Part shown: piece after piece, positions 1 through 10,449 of the stretch | Layout of the letters: every line of letters begins with the position of its first letter | Numbering within the stretch: position 1 is the first letter of the stretch | NCBI GenBank assembly: GCA_033032175.1 | Contig: CM065334.1 | Span: forward strand, 803,705-867,704 | Direction: 5' to 3' | DNA from: Saturnia japonica | Taxonomy: Eukaryota > Arthropoda > Insecta > Lepidoptera > Saturniidae | Length of the DNA stretch: 64,000 bases | The notes under the pieces: generated by a model | The model's input: only the letters and a program-made list of their open reading frames with translations | The model's database searches: none | Told to the model about the DNA's origin: nothing | Translations under genes and position numbers: made by a program

Positions 1-2
1 GT

Positions 3-2480
3 GACCTCAATTGTGGACACACTTCGTTTGGCAATTGGAGAGACTCCAGTAATGGGGTTAAACTCGAAGAGCTAACGAACGTGCTAAACTTTGATGTCAT
101 AGCGCCACCCACTCCCACCCACTTTCAAGACAACTGTATGCCGACAGTGCTTGATGTAGCTCTCATTAAAGGTATCGCGCTTCGGTTACGACTCATTCGG
201 GTCGTACACGAGCTCGACTCCGACCACCGTCCGGTCATCATGCAGCTAGGTCAACCAGACGACTCTAGCCCTCCTTCGGTCCAAGTGGTTGACTATGCCA
301 AGCTAAAACATTATCTTGCGGACAGGCCGTCCTCGTCCAACTTAGATAGGATCCCGGACGTATTGGGGTCCGTTGCGGACGTAGATCTCGCGATCGATTC
401 CCTGGTCGACCACCTGCAGGCCGGCATCGGAGAGGCCTCGAGAGAGGTCGAAGAGGCGAGCGATCGCCGCTTCGTACTCCCTGCCGACGTGCGGGCGTTG
501 TTGACGGAAAAGAACGCGGCGACTCGTGCGCACGACCACTATCCGACCGAGGAAAACCGCGCACGTTTACGCGCACTTCAAAGATCGGTTAGAGCCCGTA
601 TATTAGAACTCAGAAGTCACAGATGGGACGCCCTCGTCGAAGGGCTAAGGCCGTCGCATCTGGCTTACTGGAAATTAGCTCACAGCCTCAAAACAGAGGC
701 TTCTTATCTTATGCCCCCCCTCGAGAGGGGTCCCGGTATACCGCTCGCCTTCGATAGCAGCGACAAGGCGGAGTGCCTCGCCACTTGTTTGGAGAGCCAG
801 TGCTCTCCGAACAGTGTCGATGCAAATACCGACCGGGTCGAGGGTATCGATGGATGCGTGCGGGAGCTGGATAAGCTCCCCGCGACAGACTCCCTGTCCC
901 CAGTCACGTCTGAGGAGGTTCTTTCCATTATAAAAAGCCTTAAGCTTAGAAAAGCACCAGGTCCCGACGGGATCAGGAATGAAGTACTTAGACTTCTTCC
1001 CGATCGCCTCATAGCTCTTTTGGTCTGCATCTTCAATGTAGCCATAGCCCACTGCCATTTTCCAGCCGCCTGGAAAAAGGCCATAGTCATAGGTATCCGT
1101 AAGCCCGGCAAGAGCGCGTCGCTTCCCGACAGCTATCGCCCGATCAGTCTCCTAAATACTTTAGGGAAAATGTACGAGCGGATCCTTCTGAACCGTCTCA
1201 AGTCAGTAATAGAGGAGAAAGACCTCTATCCGCCTGAGCAATTCGGTTTCCGTGCTAGATATTCTTGCACTCATCAAGTGCACCGCCTCACGGAGCACGT
1301 TGCATTTAATTTTGCTGAATTATATAAACCCCGCCGTACACTTGCGGTCTTTTTCGACGTTGCCAAGGCCTTCGATAAGGTCTGGCACGAGGGATTGATC
1401 TACAAGTTGTATCACTTTGAAGTCCCCGATAGGCTAATTAAAATAATTCGCGACTATCTAACAGATCGCACCTTTCGCTATAGAGTGGAAGGTGAATTGT
1501 CCACGCCCCGTCCAATACGCTCAGGCGTTCCCCAAGGTTCGATCCTGGCTCCTAGCCTATTTAACCTGTACGTCAGTGACCTACCTCGACTCCCGGAGGT
1601 CGAGGTAGGGCTATACGCTGACGATACAGTCTTATATGCCTCAGATAGGAATAGATCCCACCTCAGACACAAAGTCCAACGCTCCGTGACCACTCTCGGG
1701 AAGTGGTTTAACGAGTGGCGTATAGCCGTTAATCCCTCGAAGAGCGCCGCGATGCTCTTCGATGCGGATTCGTCACAGATACCGTGGAAGCTTAAACCTG
1801 TTAAGCTCTACGATAATCCGATTCCGTATGTAAGAGAGACCAAATATCTAGGGGTAACCCTAGATAGTAGGCTCTCTTTTAGACCCCACATCCGTAAGGT
1901 TAGGAACAGGGCCGCGTGGGTCCTGGGCCGGTTGCATCCTCTGTTGTGTTCGGTGAGTAAAATGTCCACGCGACATAAGCTCACGCTCTACAAGACGTGT
2001 ATTCGACCAATTTTGACATACAGTTGCGCCGTGTTCGCACATATGTCCGAGTCGAGTTTCAAACGGTTACAATCGATACAGAATAGGTTCCTCTATCGTC
2101 TCACCGGGGCCCCGTGGTATGTTCGAAGCGTAGATCTCCATAGAGATATGGAGCTTCCTTCGATACATGCCTACGTTAAACAGCTCTCCCGTTCGTATTT
2201 CGACACCGCGTCGAACCACGCGAATCCGTTAATAAAAACAGCCGCCACTTATGTTCCGGCACCCACGGACATCTGGTGCAAACGCCGGCCGCGCAATATT
2301 TTTATTGATCCCGACGATCACATCGAAAATTCGAATAAATATTACACATCCGTCTCTCCAAACAGAGCGTGCCAGCGCCCACGCCCGCGAAACCACCGTT
2401 CTCTCCGCAGAGGGCGGGCGGTCAATTTCGCTCCAGCACACCCGTCACGTCCACCCTCTCTAGCGGTAACCCAAGCCTAG
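3..2480 (+). CDS. Jockey ORF2: apurinic-like endonuclease (C-terminal part) and reverse transcriptase
   Basis: The enzyme nicks target DNA and copies its own RNA from the nick (target-primed reverse transcription). The frame is open from base 3, so the GTG at 81 is not a real start; the N-terminal endonuclease lies outside the window. Seen here are the endonuclease terminal motif SDHRPV (about residue 47 counted from base 81), an RT region with KAPGPDG, YRPISLLNTLGK, FGFR, FDVAKAFDKVWH and GVPQGSILAP, the catalytic YADD box at 1614-1625 (residues 512-515), and KYLGV downstream. The C-terminus is basic and Arg/Pro-rich. No stop or frameshift was found over about 825 codons. Assignment to the jockey clade rests on the overall RT pattern. 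Confidence 0.93.
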   Translation, partial: DLNCGHTSFGNWRDSSNGVKLEELTNVLNFDVIAPPTPTHFQDNCMPTVLDVALIKGIALRLRLIRVVHELDSDHRPVIMQLGQPDDSSPPSVQVVDYAKLKHYLADRPSSSNLDRIPDVLGSVADVDLAIDSLVDHLQAGIGEASREVEEASDRRFVLPADVRALLTEKNAATRAHDHYPTEENRARLRALQRSVRARILELRSHRWDALVEGLRPSHLAYWKLAHSLKTEASYLMPPLERGPGIPLAFDSSDKAECLATCLESQCSPNSVDANTDRVEGIDGCVRELDKLPATDSLSPVTSEEVLSIIKSLKLRKAPGPDGIRNEVLRLLPDRLIALLVCIFNVAIAHCHFPAAWKKAIVIGIRKPGKSASLPDSYRPISLLNTLGKMYERILLNRLKSVIEEKDLYPPEQFGFRARYSCTHQVHRLTEHVAFNFAELYKPRRTLAVFFDVAKAFDKVWHEGLIYKLYHFEVPDRLIKIIRDYLTDRTFRYRVEGELSTPRPIRSGVPQGSILAPSLFNLYVSDLPRLPEVEVGLYADDTVLYASDRNRSHLRHKVQRSVTTLGKWFNEWRIAVNPSKSAAMLFDADSSQIPWKLKPVKLYDNPIPYVRETKYLGVTLDSRLSFRPHIRKVRNRAAWVLGRLHPLLCSVSKMSTRHKLTLYKTCIRPILTYSCAVFAHMSESSFKRLQSIQNRFLYRLTGAPWYVRSVDLHRDMELPSIHAYVKQLSRSYFDTASNHANPLIKTAATYVPAPTDIWCKRRPRNIFIDPDDHIENSNKYYTSVSPNRACQRPRPRNHRSLRRGRAVNFAPAHPSRPPSLAVTQA

Positions 2481-2704
2481 GTCCGTTCCTCGGTGTGAAA
2501 CCCTTGGGTCAGGCAACCGCCCGCGCGATACAAGTGACACTGTACGTGCATCACTTAGCTACCTACATACAACACTACACACGTATGAACATACACACGT
2601 GCACACCACACAGGTACATAGGTTCTGTGAGGGACCTTTTTTTTTTTCTTTTTTACGCTAGTTAGTTAGCGCTAGTTAGTGTAGAAACATTCCGATTATT
2701 GAAT

Positions 2705-2760
2705 ACACATACGCACGGTTCCTTCCTTCCTCCCAGGAGGAAGGGAACGTGCCTATGTGT
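2705..2760 (+). other. Long imperfect hairpin in the LINE 3' UTR
   Basis: ACACATACGCACGGTTCC on the left pairs with GGGAACGTGCCTATGTGT on the right, and an inner CCTTCCTCC/GGAGGAAGG stem closes the loop. The same hairpin is present in the second copy at 47757-47814. It may be an RNA structure recognised by the reverse transcriptase; that role is inferred. Confidence 0.6.
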
Positions 2761-2935
2761 ATATTTAGTTAGCGCGAATCGTAGGTGTAGGGATTCGAAT
2801 AGATCGCGACCTATTTGCGAACGCGACGACCGCCCGAGCCGAGGTCCGGCCACTTTGGCACCCTCGTGCGAGTCGTCCACAAAACTTTCGAGGCTGAGTG
2901 CCCTCTGCGCTCGCCCCCAAGTCCGGTGAAGCTGT

Positions 2936-2953
2936 AAAAGCCGCAGCGGCTTT
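2936..2953 (+). other. Terminal stem-loop just before the LINE poly(A) tail
   Basis: AAAGCCGC and GCGGCTTT form a short stem about 35 bases before the A tail, preceded by CCGGTGAAGCTGT. A diverged relative on the minus strand at 33345-33420 keeps the CCGGTGAAGCTGT block and a stem at the same place but with different paired bases. Confidence 0.5.
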
Positions 2954-2982
2954 AGGGCCCCTAAGGCTAACAGTGTAGTCAG

Positions 2983-3045
<63 letters not shown>

Positions 3046-3047
<2 letters not shown>

Positions 3048-4060
3048 ATTTTTATCTACTTTAATCTGATAAGAACAACTTTGCCTTCATTTTTTATGTT
3101 TATGAAATTATTATAACAACATAAATTTAACATGTAGGTTTCTGTATTCAATTTTGGATATAATCTTTAATCCAATTAACAAAATATTTCACAAAATAAA
3201 ATAATTAAGCAAAATAATATTTCTACTTACAAAGTTCATGTTTGCAGATCTCGTAGAATTGTGACTAAAATTTATCAAATTTCTCATTATATATACTTTT
3301 CATTTTCAGAAAAAAAGGGGGAAAAAAGCAGGCAATATATTTTTATTATCACATGAAAAACAACATTAATCATAAAAAATAAATACTTACGAGCCGTACT
3401 ACCGGTTATAATAAAATTATTGTTATGCTTGGTTAATGTTTTGAAAAATATTTATAATTAGATAATTAACAAATCTTGCCAAAGAAGGCTTTTATATAAT
3501 TTTGGTTTTCTGCCTATGTTGGCAATTTCGCCCAAGTCAAGTGTGATAATTATACTTCTCATATATAGGTAAAATTACTGCATCTGCAAATGAAGAAATT
3601 GGACTTTGCTCCTTTTGTGACATTGGTCTGTGGTTGCGCCGCTTTTATATAGTTTTAAATATTGTGCGATATTGTGATCGGTTCGCAACTCTTTCCATCT
3701 CCGCTTACCCTCCCTTCCTTGGCACATGCAAACAGTTCGTCGCCGCGCCTCCACCACGAGGTATGTGCCAAATTCCTATCCTATATCCATATAGCTGATC
3801 ACAATCCCCGCAAATACAGTCCACTCAATTAGTAGTATTAAATGCGCTGCGCTTCCAACGGCGCAAGCAGTCTGTACAGAAGGCAAATTGTTTTTGTAAG
3901 TAATCGACTTTTAAAAGTGAAAGAAAATGAAAGTATAGAACTCTCGTCTTATACTACTTGCATACCTTTTTAAACAGAAAATAGTACAATTACGGATTCA
4001 TTCGCTGCAAATAAAACACAAGAATATAATTTTTCCATAATAATACCTTTTGATTTTTAA
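3046..4060. other. AT-rich stretch without a recognised gene
   Basis: I see only short chance ORFs and AT-rich sequence. 3575-3757 on the minus strand is open but has no recognisable domain or splice context. Confidence 0.5.
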
Positions 4061-4065
4061 GTTTA

Positions 4066-4545
4066 TTGAAGTTAAACTTAAAACTTCTTTAGGCGCGACT
4101 AGGGAGTAACTCAGATTTTTTTTCTGACGAAAGTAACGCTTACGTAGTTTCCGGTATTCAAAAATAATAATTTGGATTGGTCGTAAGTATATGTCATAAT
4201 ATACTCCACGCTACTTGACTTATACGCCAGCAAGTGGCAAATATCATAATCAATTAGGATTATTTATTTCCAATATTTTCAAACGGATCAATTGTGAATA
4301 GCAAAGTGAATAAAAATTTAACATTTAAAAAAATATATATATTGTAAAGTTTTTGGAAAATATCTAAATATACTTGTTTATTGATTACCTTCCTTATAAA
4401 TAAATTATTAATAAGTTTTCTGACGATTGTAACATTCTATAATATTCAATAATAAAATTTAATAATTTCAGTAATATATGCCGTCAACGCCAAAGAAGTT
4501 TTACTTCAATCGCGCGTAAAGGTTACACGCACAGACTTCCTTTTT
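4066..4545 (+). repeat. Putative MITE, copy 1 (second copy at 54765-55200)
   Basis: The unit begins near ATTGAAGTTAAACTTAAAAC and CTTCTTTAGGCGCGAC and ends with CCAAAGAAGTTTTACTTCAA then TCGCGCG. Start and end are imperfect inverted repeats sharing the ATTGAAGT..AAACTTCTTT.GGCG core. The internal sequence (TAGTTTCCGGTATTC, TTATACGCCAGC) recurs at 54.8 kb in the same orientation. No coding capacity, so a non-autonomous DNA transposon is the likeliest reading. Confidence 0.55.
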
Positions 4546-4589
4546 TAATATAGATAAATAATTATAATAATAAAATAAATAAAATAAAA

Positions 4590-4735
4590 TCCCGTCAAAA
4601 AGTGAAAAACCCGTCAAAATCGGTCCAACTCTTTCGTAGATTATCCGGAACAAACAGACAGACAAAAATATTTTAAATGCTTGTTTTGATATACCGTATA
4701 TACGCATTTAGTAAAAAGCTGTTATTTTGACATTA
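4590..4735 (-). repeat. Fragment of Helitron-like family F
   Basis: Matches the CCGTCAAAATCGGTCCAAC ... CAAACAGACAGACAAAAAT ... AAAAAGCTGTTATTTTGACA block of the longer copies at 13626-14154 and 25650-26169. Confidence 0.55.
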
Positions 4736-5149
4736 CAACAGAACACAGACAGACTATGAACGTATACGCATACCTATAGGGTATATCTAAATATAATTAA
4801 TTTAAAATGTCCAAATTACAAGGTGACTCGGCTACAGATATATTTTTGTTAGTAAAAAGTTTACTGCTTTGATAATATTTAGTAATCTGATCTGGTTTTT
4901 CATTTATAATTTAAAATTTCAATGGCAATTCTTATTCTCATTGATCTTCTCTCTTTTCCATGTAAACGAATACAGCGTCACTTCGTACCCTTATCGTAAA
5001 GACGGAACTGCGTATACAAATAGCTCTATTGCGTGAGTTATTAAAGGTAATTTATTGTTAATTATATCAGTATTAATCATAATATTAACCAAGCGTTACA
5101 AATTATATTTGTGACCTTCTGTGAGGAATCTCTCATGCAGATTATCAAG

Positions 5150-5806
5150 TCATTTATTTCAAATAAAATCAAATCAAAATAATCTTTATTCAATTTAGGC
5201 CCTAAGAAGGCACTTATGAACGTAAAAACACTACTGCCGGTTCGAAAAACATCCCAGACAGAGAAAAACCGGTAAGAAACTCGATCGGGTTTATCTTTTT
5301 TTAACTGTACAAGTGTTAATATAATAGGTAAATAATAATAATTTACTGGATGCACAGAGAGGGAGTCACTTCCAGACATCACAATCATTCACACAATGAT
5401 CCACTCAATAATAACCTTTTGACAGTAAAACCCGCTTGACATATTACTTAAACTTGTTGTCCGGCAAATCAGTAATGTGCTTCGGAATCGTATTATTATA
5501 GAACCTAACACTATTACATAAAAAAAATGTATTAGTCGTACTAAGTCTAAAACACGATACGACTAATTTATCTCTCTTTCTAGTATTAACATTGTGCTGA
5601 TCTTTGACAAAATCTAACTTGACTATTAATCCGGTCAATCTAGACCAAAAAATGAGAGTGAAGGTATATAAAATCCCAACAAGCTGAAAATCAGAAAAAT
5701 TGTTCAAAACATAATTATAAATAATATTTAAAAGTTCGTTAAAATGGTAGATCATAAAATTATCTATAAAAAATGTAGCAATACTTTTTTTCCTACGAGC
5801 CACCAT
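5150..5806 (-). mobile_element. 3' end of a CR1/Rex1-like LINE, 5'-truncated
   Basis: On the minus strand 5806-5444 encodes the end of an RT protein, with FRLSTTNTFF and VRFYN followed by PKHITDLPDNKFK. The remaining 3' UTR contains the block CACTTATGAACGTAAAAACA at 5211 and ends near AATAATCTTTATTCAATTTA. The same protein end and UTR occur in the longer fragment at 40430-41335 and a shorter one at 16438-16592. Not functional. Confidence 0.7.
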
Positions 5807-5821
5807 TTCTGAGATTATTTA

Positions 5822-6213
5822 GTAAATATAATGTTCCACAAAAATATTGATCCTTAGAATATATTTTAAAAAATCCGCAATACTATGTGCCTATCTCATA
5901 AAAGCCCCAACAAGTTATTTTGTGACAAACAATTGTTAAAAATTAAAAAGTGATTTATGAATATTATTTTTAGACATGGTATATTAATCCTTACGAACAA
6001 AAAATACTTCATCATAACCATTGTAGGAAGTTAAATTTTGCCCTTTACAGCATGATATTTGGGAAAATAGTTTAGGAGCTAATGGAAAATTAAATTAATT
6101 ATTACTTGTGGGAAGTGAGGACAATACGATAGGCAACACGGCTGCGTTGGCGGTGCGGCGAGGTGTCTGTCGTATAACATTAGCACGGTTGAAACCGCGG
6201 GGCACAGCTAGGT
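5822..6213 (+). repeat. Helitron-like family D, 5'-truncated copy
   Basis: Shares AGACATGGTATATTAATCC, CTTACGAACAAAA and the final GGGGCACAGCTAG with other family D copies (12935-13541, 54340-54740, 55205-55520). It ends in CTAG. No coding function. Confidence 0.55.
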
Positions 6214-7059
6214 TCAACACATATAAATTCCAAATACCTATCTACATTCCTTTTGGAACTAGTTTGATATTATTATTCAACTATTGGTCCTGCTTCCATT
6301 TAATAAGGCAATATTATATTTAATCTGGTGGGTTTTAGTCATACTATGTACTGGCTTCTATACCCTTCTAATCACAATACTTGTTAGAGCGTGGCTCATC
6401 TTCTTTAAATCCATGTCTTTTGATCCGTACAGTGATAGGGAAATTTTTGACTTGAGGATAGGTGTCGAGACTATGTCCCTCTCCATATACAATATGTTTT
6501 AAAAACCCCGTCGAATCCGAAAAGGGTACATAGGTACCCCAATGACATTACCAAAAAATTATCCAAATTTTATTTAATAAGAAAATAAAAATGTTATTGC
6601 GATTTAAAATTAATATATTTAGTTTTAGTTAACCTAAAATTTTGCAGTTTTTTAAAACGTGATAACACTGTCGCCAGTCCCTGCGCGGCGCGGCGGCGCA
6701 CCGGTACGTTTGGTCATAATTGGCGGTACCCTTCGCCTCGCCGCCTGTGTTGCCATGTAAATTTCCACATTTAACTAATTTTTTATTTACATTTTATTAA
6801 GGGTAATTTTTTTACTTATAATCTGAAATGGATAACATAAACAGAATATAATCTCGATACCTGATGACACCTTCACGGATCCGACGGGGGTTTTAATACA
6901 CACTGTATATCCCACAGTCGGTAGAGTCTGGATTGATTTGAATTTTATTAATTGTATAGATTAATGTATTGTATAACTATCTGTGCCCCACGGATTCACC
7001 CATGTTAATTTGTGTTAACCCAAACACCGCGCCGCCAACGCATCCTAATAGTCTATCAT
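6214..7059. other. Intergenic, no recognised gene; short GC island
   Basis: A GC-rich patch at about 6670-6755 (GCGCGGCGCGGCGGCGCACC) stands out in AT-rich surroundings. No open frame with recognisable domains and no splice pattern linking it to neighbours. Confidence 0.4.
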
Positions 7060-8150
7060 AATTGTTCTTCCCGCAAGTACAAATTATTAGAACGAAGTTC
7101 CTTACGGCAGGCTTGGAGGAGATAGGGATTTTGCTGCACGACCGAACTGAAAAAAATGTGATAGTAAAACCATAAGAAAAAATCCGTGGAAAAAAGTGCG
7201 TGGTATAAAACCGTTAAATGAGACGTGCGCAGGCGCGACAGTCGCATACACAAGCGAGTAGTGTATAATACCTTTCTCTTTCTCCCTCTTTCTTAGATTC
7301 TACATTAGCCGAAGGAACTTCGTTCCTACCTGGTGTCCCACGACACCACATCATTTTTTTGTAATTATTTCTATTTCTATGTAATTTTATGTTGTCAAAC
7401 AAAAATAAAGAGACATAATTTGTTATTTTAATTGATAGTTAGAATTAGGATTTTTTTTTTATTTTACGTAATTTATTATTGGAACGAAGTTCCTTACGGC
7501 AGGCTTTGAGGAGATAGGGATTTTGCTGCGCGACCGAACTGAAAAAAATGTGATAGTAAAACCGTAAGAAAAAGTCCGTGGAATAAAACCGTTAAATGAG
7601 ACGTGCGCAGGCGCGACAATCGTATACACAAACGAGTAGTGTATAATACATTTTTTTTGTAATTATTTCTATGTAATTTTATGTTGTCAAACAAAAATAA
7701 AGAAACATATTTTGTTATTTTAATTGATAATTTGAATTACGACTTTTTTTTATTTTACGTAATTTATTATTTCCTAAAATACTGAATTTCCTAAATACTT
7801 TCCTGTACATAAATAAAAACTAACCAGCAAAATTTAAGAGAAAAATCAAGAAAACGTACATAAAATTGAGCAAGATTTTTTTAATGCAAATTGTGTCGAT
7901 TCTACATTAGCCGAAGGAACTTCGTTCCTACCTGGTGTCCCACGACTCATCTTTTTTTCCTAAAATACTGAATTTCCTAAATACTTTCCTGTACTTAAAT
8001 AAAAACTAATCAGCAAAATTTAAGGGAAAAATCAAGAAAACCTACATAAAATTGAGCACGATTTTTTTTTTGCAAATTGTGTCGATTCTACATTATCCGA
8101 TGGAACTTCGTTCCTACCTGGTGTCCCACGACACCACATCTTTTTTTTTT
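7060..8150. repeat. Local cluster of duplicated TIR-type repeat units
   Basis: Two copies of a block that starts with GAACGAAGTTCCTTACGGCA lie at about 7088 and 7482, and three copies of CGTTCCTACCTGGTGTCCCA lie at about 7320, 7923 and 8110. The 5' block and the reverse complement of the 3' block share GGAACGAAGTTCCTT, so these are ends of one inverted-repeat element that was duplicated in tandem and partly deleted. The intervening GTAATTTTATGTTGTCAAAC and AAATACTTTCCTGTAC segments are duplicated as well. Confidence 0.6.
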
Positions 8151-8159
8151 TCATTATCT

Positions 8160-8665
8160 CCTAAACTACGTGTCCAAATAGCATACTCTAAAGAGCAAAA
8201 TTTAACTTTATAAATTTGTCTTTATGATGAAGTAACATTGGTTCGTAAGGATCAATATGACATGTATAAAAATAATGCTTATATAATCACTTTTCAATTT
8301 TCAACTAATCTTTGTAACAAAATACCTTATTATGGCTTATGTATAAAATATAGGCATATGCTATCGCTGAATTTTTTAAAATATACCAAGGACCAATATT
8401 ATTGTAGAACATCATATTTCCGTATAGTTATCGATTACGCTAGAGCACGCGGTTAAAGCGGTTCGGAAGGGCCTCGACTTCCGACTTACATAACAAAAAT
8501 CTATACTTAAGGCTATCTGAGAGTTATAGCCTAATCTTAAATAGCCTGTACTATTCCTCGAAAGACTTGCCATCATATAATACAAAAAGAAAGAATTTTT
8601 CGAATCCAGCTGTTAGTTCCAGAGATTAGCGAGTTTAAACAAACAAAAAAACTTTTCCGCTTCAA
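8160..8665 (-). repeat. Helitron-like family D, inverted copy
   Basis: Reverse complement of the family D unit: GGTTCGTAAGGATCAATATG, CACTTTTCAATTTTCAACT, GGGCCTCGACTTCCGACTTA and the GTTTAAACAAACAAA end all match the copies at 12.9 and 54.4 kb. The open frame at 8238-8456 is part of this repeat, not a gene. Confidence 0.6.
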
Positions 8666-9289
8666 AATATTACTATAGATTGTAGACATTAAAAAGACCT
8701 ACAAAGAGTCAGTGAGAGTGTATGCCTATTGTTCCAGCGCAATGCCTTACAGGTTGGGTTCTGTTATTAGTTATTATAGTTCATCAGGCGTTCGCTTTAA
8801 AAATAAATCAGTTAATGTATGTCATCACTTGACCGAAGACCGTTATTCTGTAGCACGATAGTGTATAAAAGTGTAAGCGGTCATTTATTTAGCCACAGCT
8901 TAAAATAAAATATACATATCGATGGCTCATGAGGGCAATCTCAAACTGCAAGAAACTCGAAATAAGAAAAAATACTCTAGAAAAAGACGGATGAAAATCT
9001 CGTCAAGGCGGAGCTGGCCGGTTGATGAGCGAGCTTCTTTGGCGTGATTTGAAGATTGATGAAAGGGTTCTAGATCTAACGTGCAGCTGGATCATCTACG
9101 AGTTCGGGCTGAAGCGAGCAGTGATTCAGCGAAAGATTCATATCACGCATCGGACTTCTTAAAAATCAGATATGTGCTCTTTCCTTCCTATTTATCCAAA
9201 TCTTCAAAATATCCTTATATACACAGTTCCTAACTGTTAGAATCAAATTTATTTGTGCAAACTAAAGATATTTTCAAAAAATCATTAAA
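8666..9289. other. No gene recognised
   Basis: AT-rich sequence with a short family F-like fragment near 8690-8740 (AAAAAGACCTACAAAGAGTC). Nothing else identified. Confidence 0.4.
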
Positions 9290-9800
9290 TTGCATCATTT
9301 CACTTTTTGACAACTGAGGCACCACATGTTTTTGCATCGCCCGCGCCCCGCGGCATCTTCTAAGAACAATCTAGGAATGGTAGATGAGCCTAGTGATAAC
9401 GACTGCGAAACAAATGCTAGTTTCTCAAATCGAAGCTCAAGTCAAATTATTTTATCAACGACTATACTAAAAGTCTCGAACCCATTGATCAAGCAAAAGG
9501 CGAAGGTTCGAGCGCTGCTAGATTGTGGTAGCCAATAATCTTTTATTTCAAAGGCATTAAAAGATAATATTTTGTTAGAATCAATCCCAATTGACTCGAT
9601 AAAGGTGATAGGAATAGGAAACGCTGTCACTCCTAACGTGTTATTGTGCTTGCTGATCCTACTTTCAATCAGTCAGCACCAATAGTCGCTTTAATGGACG
9701 CTGATTTATTTTAGATAGGAATCCCGTTACACTCCTTTAAGGGTTGAATTTTTAAAAATCAGTTCTTAGCAGATATCTACGTCATAATAATTATATCTGT
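9290..9800 (+). pseudogene. BEL/Pao retrotransposon remnant: aspartic protease region
   Basis: The + frame from 9326 reads ILSTTILKVSNP, then KVRALLDCGSQ, an in-frame TAA at 9536, and SFISKALKDNI with IGIGN beyond. The order ATxxLKV..RALLDxGSQ..FIS is that of the BEL/Pao-type aspartic protease, which matures the polyprotein. Here the active-site Ser-Gly context reads D-C-G, a stop interrupts the domain, and neither gag nor RT is found nearby, so this is a dead scrap. Confidence 0.65.
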
Positions 9801-10261
9801 GCCGACAGACAGGGTAATCCGTTAAGTGATTTGAAATATATTGTGTTTATAATTAAATCAGTCAGTTAATCACAGTTTCCCTTTAAATATGTCGAAGAGA
9901 ACGTGACACCAGGATTTTCCTTGATATCTTCATTACGGAATCACACAGGTCTTGTGTTGTCAGCGCGCGGCGCGGCGTATTTACTTTTTTCCCAGTTATT
10001 TTATTATACACGGATGTTGAGTACCTACTACAGAAAAACTATTACCTCGTTGCTATGACACGTTTGTTAATTCTTTTTTTCAAGTACTGACCCGTTTCAT
10101 TTTTCCTATTATTGTTTATCTGTGGAACATTTATTATAATCTGAGGGTAGTTACATATTATTTTTGTTACTTCTTTTGTAATCTATTATCTGTATGCTTT
10201 TGTTCTGAATATATCAAGATAAAAAATATAATAAAATAAAATAAAAATACTTTAAAGACAT

Positions 10262-10446
10262 TTTATTTATTAATAAAACAAGTAATTGAAGGTAGAAATG
10301 GATAAATTCGTATTACGGGAAAATGTCAAAAATATCATTCTGAGACGCAGTCTCTTGTGTTCAAAGTTTCTGGTTCTGCGCTAGCAGTGGCCGTTGCTGA
10401 AGCAAATGCCAGCAGGGCCCACACTGTCATCATTGCGTACTTTACC
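10262..10446 (-). other. Candidate terminal exon of an unidentified minus-strand gene
   Basis: Reading the minus strand, a good acceptor (TTTTCAATTTCAG) precedes an exon starting at 10446. In one frame it encodes MMTVWALLAFASATATASA, which looks like a signal peptide, then EPETLNTRDCVSE and a stop. In another frame, open from 10605 across the acceptor, it ends GPAGICFSNGHC and a stop. AATAAA motifs lie at 10267-10262 and nearby. I do not recognise the product, I cannot choose the frame, and no upstream exon was found. It could also be chance. Confidence 0.3.
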
Positions 10447-10449
10447 TGA

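Larger units (their letters stand above)
1..3045 (+). mobile_element. Jockey-clade non-LTR retrotransposon (LINE), left end outside window
   Basis: The element enters from the left edge with the end of its endonuclease domain, continues through reverse transcriptase to a stop at 2480, then has a 3' UTR of about 500 bases and a pure poly(A) tail of 59 nt (2987-3045). An open frame from the first bases to the stop, together with the long uninterrupted tail, points to a young copy. A second, 5'-truncated copy of the same family lies at 47280-48061 and differs at only a few bases over about 760. The 5' end and the target-site duplication cannot be seen. Confidence 0.93.

Noticed and set aside
8238..8456. 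Open frame of 72 codons
   Set aside because: Lies within an inverted family D repeat that recurs at 12.9, 54.4 and 55.3 kb.
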